This document shows, piece by piece, positions 5,999-6,552 of a stretch of 6,552 nt of DNA. The notes under the pieces are model-generated. The model was not told where the DNA came from and did no database searches. It worked only from the letters and a program-made list of their open reading frames with translations. This DNA comes from an uncultured bacterium (GTDB taxonomy: Bacteria > Patescibacteriota > Patescibacteriia > UBA1558 > GWA2-36-10): positions 1-6,552 of the forward strand of contig CALDOH010000127.1 of NCBI GenBank assembly GCA_937912185.1. The letters run 5' to 3'. The stretch's first letter is position 1. The number at the start of each line of letters is the position of its first letter. The translations under genes and the position numbers were made by a program.

Positions 5999-6018
5999 GA
6001 GTGCTTTTACACTCTTTT
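5999..6018 (+). terminator. Weak intrinsic terminator after the pilin gene
   Basis: GAGTG (5999-6003) and CACTC (6010-6014) form a perfect 5-bp stem with a 6-base loop, followed by only four Ts. It lies 10 bases past the pilin stop, the right place to end the ruvA operon. The short stem and T run suggest leaky termination. Confidence 0.4.
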
Positions 6019-6026
6019 GTGGATAA
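6018..6026 (-). promoter_or_regulatory. Single perfect DnaA-box 9-mer
   Basis: The plus strand reads TGTGGATAA, the complement of the consensus DnaA box TTATCCACA. I found no second exact copy in the window, and dnaA or dnaN are not nearby, so it could regulate transcription, titrate DnaA, or be chance. Confidence 0.3.
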
Positions 6027-6091
6027 CCTGTAGGTAAATACCCCAACATGTGTATATTTATCCTTTAAATATAGGACAAAAGTAAAATTAT

Positions 6092-6119
6092 TTGACATTT
6101 TTTTCTATTTGTATATGAA
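6092..6119 (+). promoter_or_regulatory. Candidate upstream rpoB promoter (P1)
   Basis: A perfect -35 TTGACA (6092-6097), a 16-base spacer and TATGAA (6114-6119, four of six -10 matches). The surrounding A/T runs could act as an UP element but also make chance matches easier. A transcript from here would carry a leader of about 265 bases. Confidence 0.35.
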
Positions 6120-6188
6120 GATTTTTGGCTAAGGTTAAAGCAGAAAAATATTTTTTTACTTAAATTTTGTTAAATTGGGACCAAGTCC

Positions 6189-6217
6189 TTGACAAAGCTT
6201 TGAAATTTTGGTAGCAT
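6189..6217 (+). promoter_or_regulatory. Candidate main rpoB promoter (P2), extended -10
   Basis: A perfect -35 TTGACA (6189-6194), a 17-base spacer and TAGCAT (6212-6217) preceded by TGG, an extended -10. The TGGTAG core is the same as in the ruvA promoter (TGGTAGAAT). Transcription would begin near 6224, giving a leader of roughly 167 bases before rpoB. Confidence 0.55.
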
Positions 6218-6271
6218 TTAGTCATGAATTTTTTGCCGGCTAGCCTATATTAGTCAAAAAATTAACGTAAA

Positions 6272-6306
6272 ACTGACCCTAATAAAGCGGGTGAGTTTAT
6301 TTTTTT
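6272..6306 (+). terminator. Terminator-like hairpin in the rpoB leader (possible attenuator)
   Basis: ACTGACCC (6272-6279) can pair with GGGTGAGT (6289-6296), with seven base pairs and one G-G mismatch around a 9-base loop. The right arm runs into TTTATTTTTTT (6296-6306). It lies downstream of both candidate promoters and about 85 bases before the rpoB ATG, so it could terminate a fraction of transcripts. No competing antiterminator arm is obvious. Confidence 0.45.
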
Positions 6307-6390
6307 GTGTAGAAAAGCCTATCTCTACTCAGCAAAGACGGATCATTACTCTATAAAGCTGGTTAATTAAAAAAATTAGCGAAAATTTTT

Positions 6391-6552
6391 ATGCCCCAAG
6401 CCAAAATCGCGACTTCTCGTAAGTTTTTTACTTCACTACGAGAGGCTATTCCTTTGACTGATCTAATTGAGGTCCAAAAGAAATCATACGAATGGTTTTT
6501 TAGGGACGGTCTAAAGGAACTCTTTGACGAAATCTCCCCAATTAAAGATTTT
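6391..6552 (+). CDS. rpoB: RNA polymerase beta subunit RpoB, N-terminal 54 codons
   Basis: The reading frame opens at ATG 6391 and runs off the right edge. The segment IPLTDLIEVQKKSYEWFF (20-37) followed by GLKELFDEISPIKDF (40-54) is the conserved start of bacterial RpoB, the catalytic-core subunit that with RpoC forms the active-site cleft. Only the beginning of the first beta lobe is present. No Shine-Dalgarno precedes the ATG (the upstream bases read GCGAAAATTTTT). In most bacteria rpoB follows rplJ and rplL; here it follows a pilin-like gene and a 402-base gap, so it appears to have its own promoter. Confidence 0.96.
   Translation, partial: MPQAKIATSRKFFTSLREAIPLTDLIEVQKKSYEWFFRDGLKELFDEISPIKDF

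Larger units (their letters stand above)
5989..6390. other. 402-base gene-free region between the pilin gene and rpoB
   Basis: No reading frame of useful length or protein-like character is visible; the ATG at 5998 gives only nine codons. The region is strongly AT-rich. It contains a weak terminator, one DnaA-box 9-mer, two candidate promoters and a terminator-like hairpin, listed separately. A palindrome GGCTAGCC (6238-6245), overlapping GCCGGC (6235-6240), is the most GC-rich spot in the rpoB leader. I see no tRNA and no ribosomal protein leader fold that I recognise. Confidence 0.7.

Noticed and set aside
6178..6188. Small hairpin GGAC-CAA-GTCC just before the P2 -35 box
   Set aside because: Only four base pairs with no T run, and upstream of the predicted transcription start; probably chance.
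6309..6328. GTAGA and TCTAC inverted repeat in the rpoB leader
   Set aside because: A 5-bp stem with a 10-base loop is too weak to call a structure; it does not compete clearly with the attenuator-like hairpin.
1..6552. CRISPR array, tRNA, transposase or phage genes
   Set aside because: I saw no regularly spaced repeats, no cloverleaf-like sequence with conserved tRNA bases, and no transposase or phage motifs on either strand.

Overview
The window most likely comes from a Patescibacteria (Candidate Phyla Radiation) genome, possibly near the Parcubacteria or ABY1 lineages. This rests on several features together. The genes are AT-rich and A-rich in codon use, tightly packed and overlapping, and almost all lack Shine-Dalgarno sequences. 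The FemA/B-like transferase and the shortened Mur ligase look like variants I associate with that group, and rpoB is not preceded by ribosomal protein genes. The placement is inference; the standard genetic code fits every gene.

Layout. Bases 1-1114 (minus strand) hold most of a U32-family protein that runs off the left edge. Next, also on the minus strand, is a small foreign-looking cassette (about 1164-1736): a GC-rich gene for a four-helix membrane protein with a perfect Shine-Dalgarno, a possible promoter and a textbook terminator. Its -35 box abuts the -35 box of a divergent plus-strand promoter that drives ruvA. That promoter sits so close to the ruvA start codon that the mRNA is probably leaderless.

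From 1775 to 5988 five plus-strand genes form one tight transcription unit: ruvA (Holliday junction binding), a FemA/B-type aminoacyltransferase, a sugar-nucleotide transferase, a MurE-type Mur ligase lacking the N-terminal UDP-binding domain, and a type IV pilin-like protein. The first three junctions overlap by 1, 4 and 20 bases, and the last is a 15-base gap. The three middle genes read as a cell-wall or surface-polymer module; the pilin-like gene is a surface protein made from the same unit.

Bases 5989-6390 contain no gene. They hold a weak terminator, one perfect DnaA-box 9-mer, two candidate promoters and a terminator-like hairpin in the leader of rpoB. The first 54 codons of rpoB (RNA polymerase beta subunit) close the window.

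No CRISPR array, tRNA, rRNA or transposase is visible. The points most worth a second look are the SD-bearing GC-rich cassette in an SD-less neighbourhood, the truncated Mur ligase with its wall-modification neighbours, and the attenuator-like rpoB leader.
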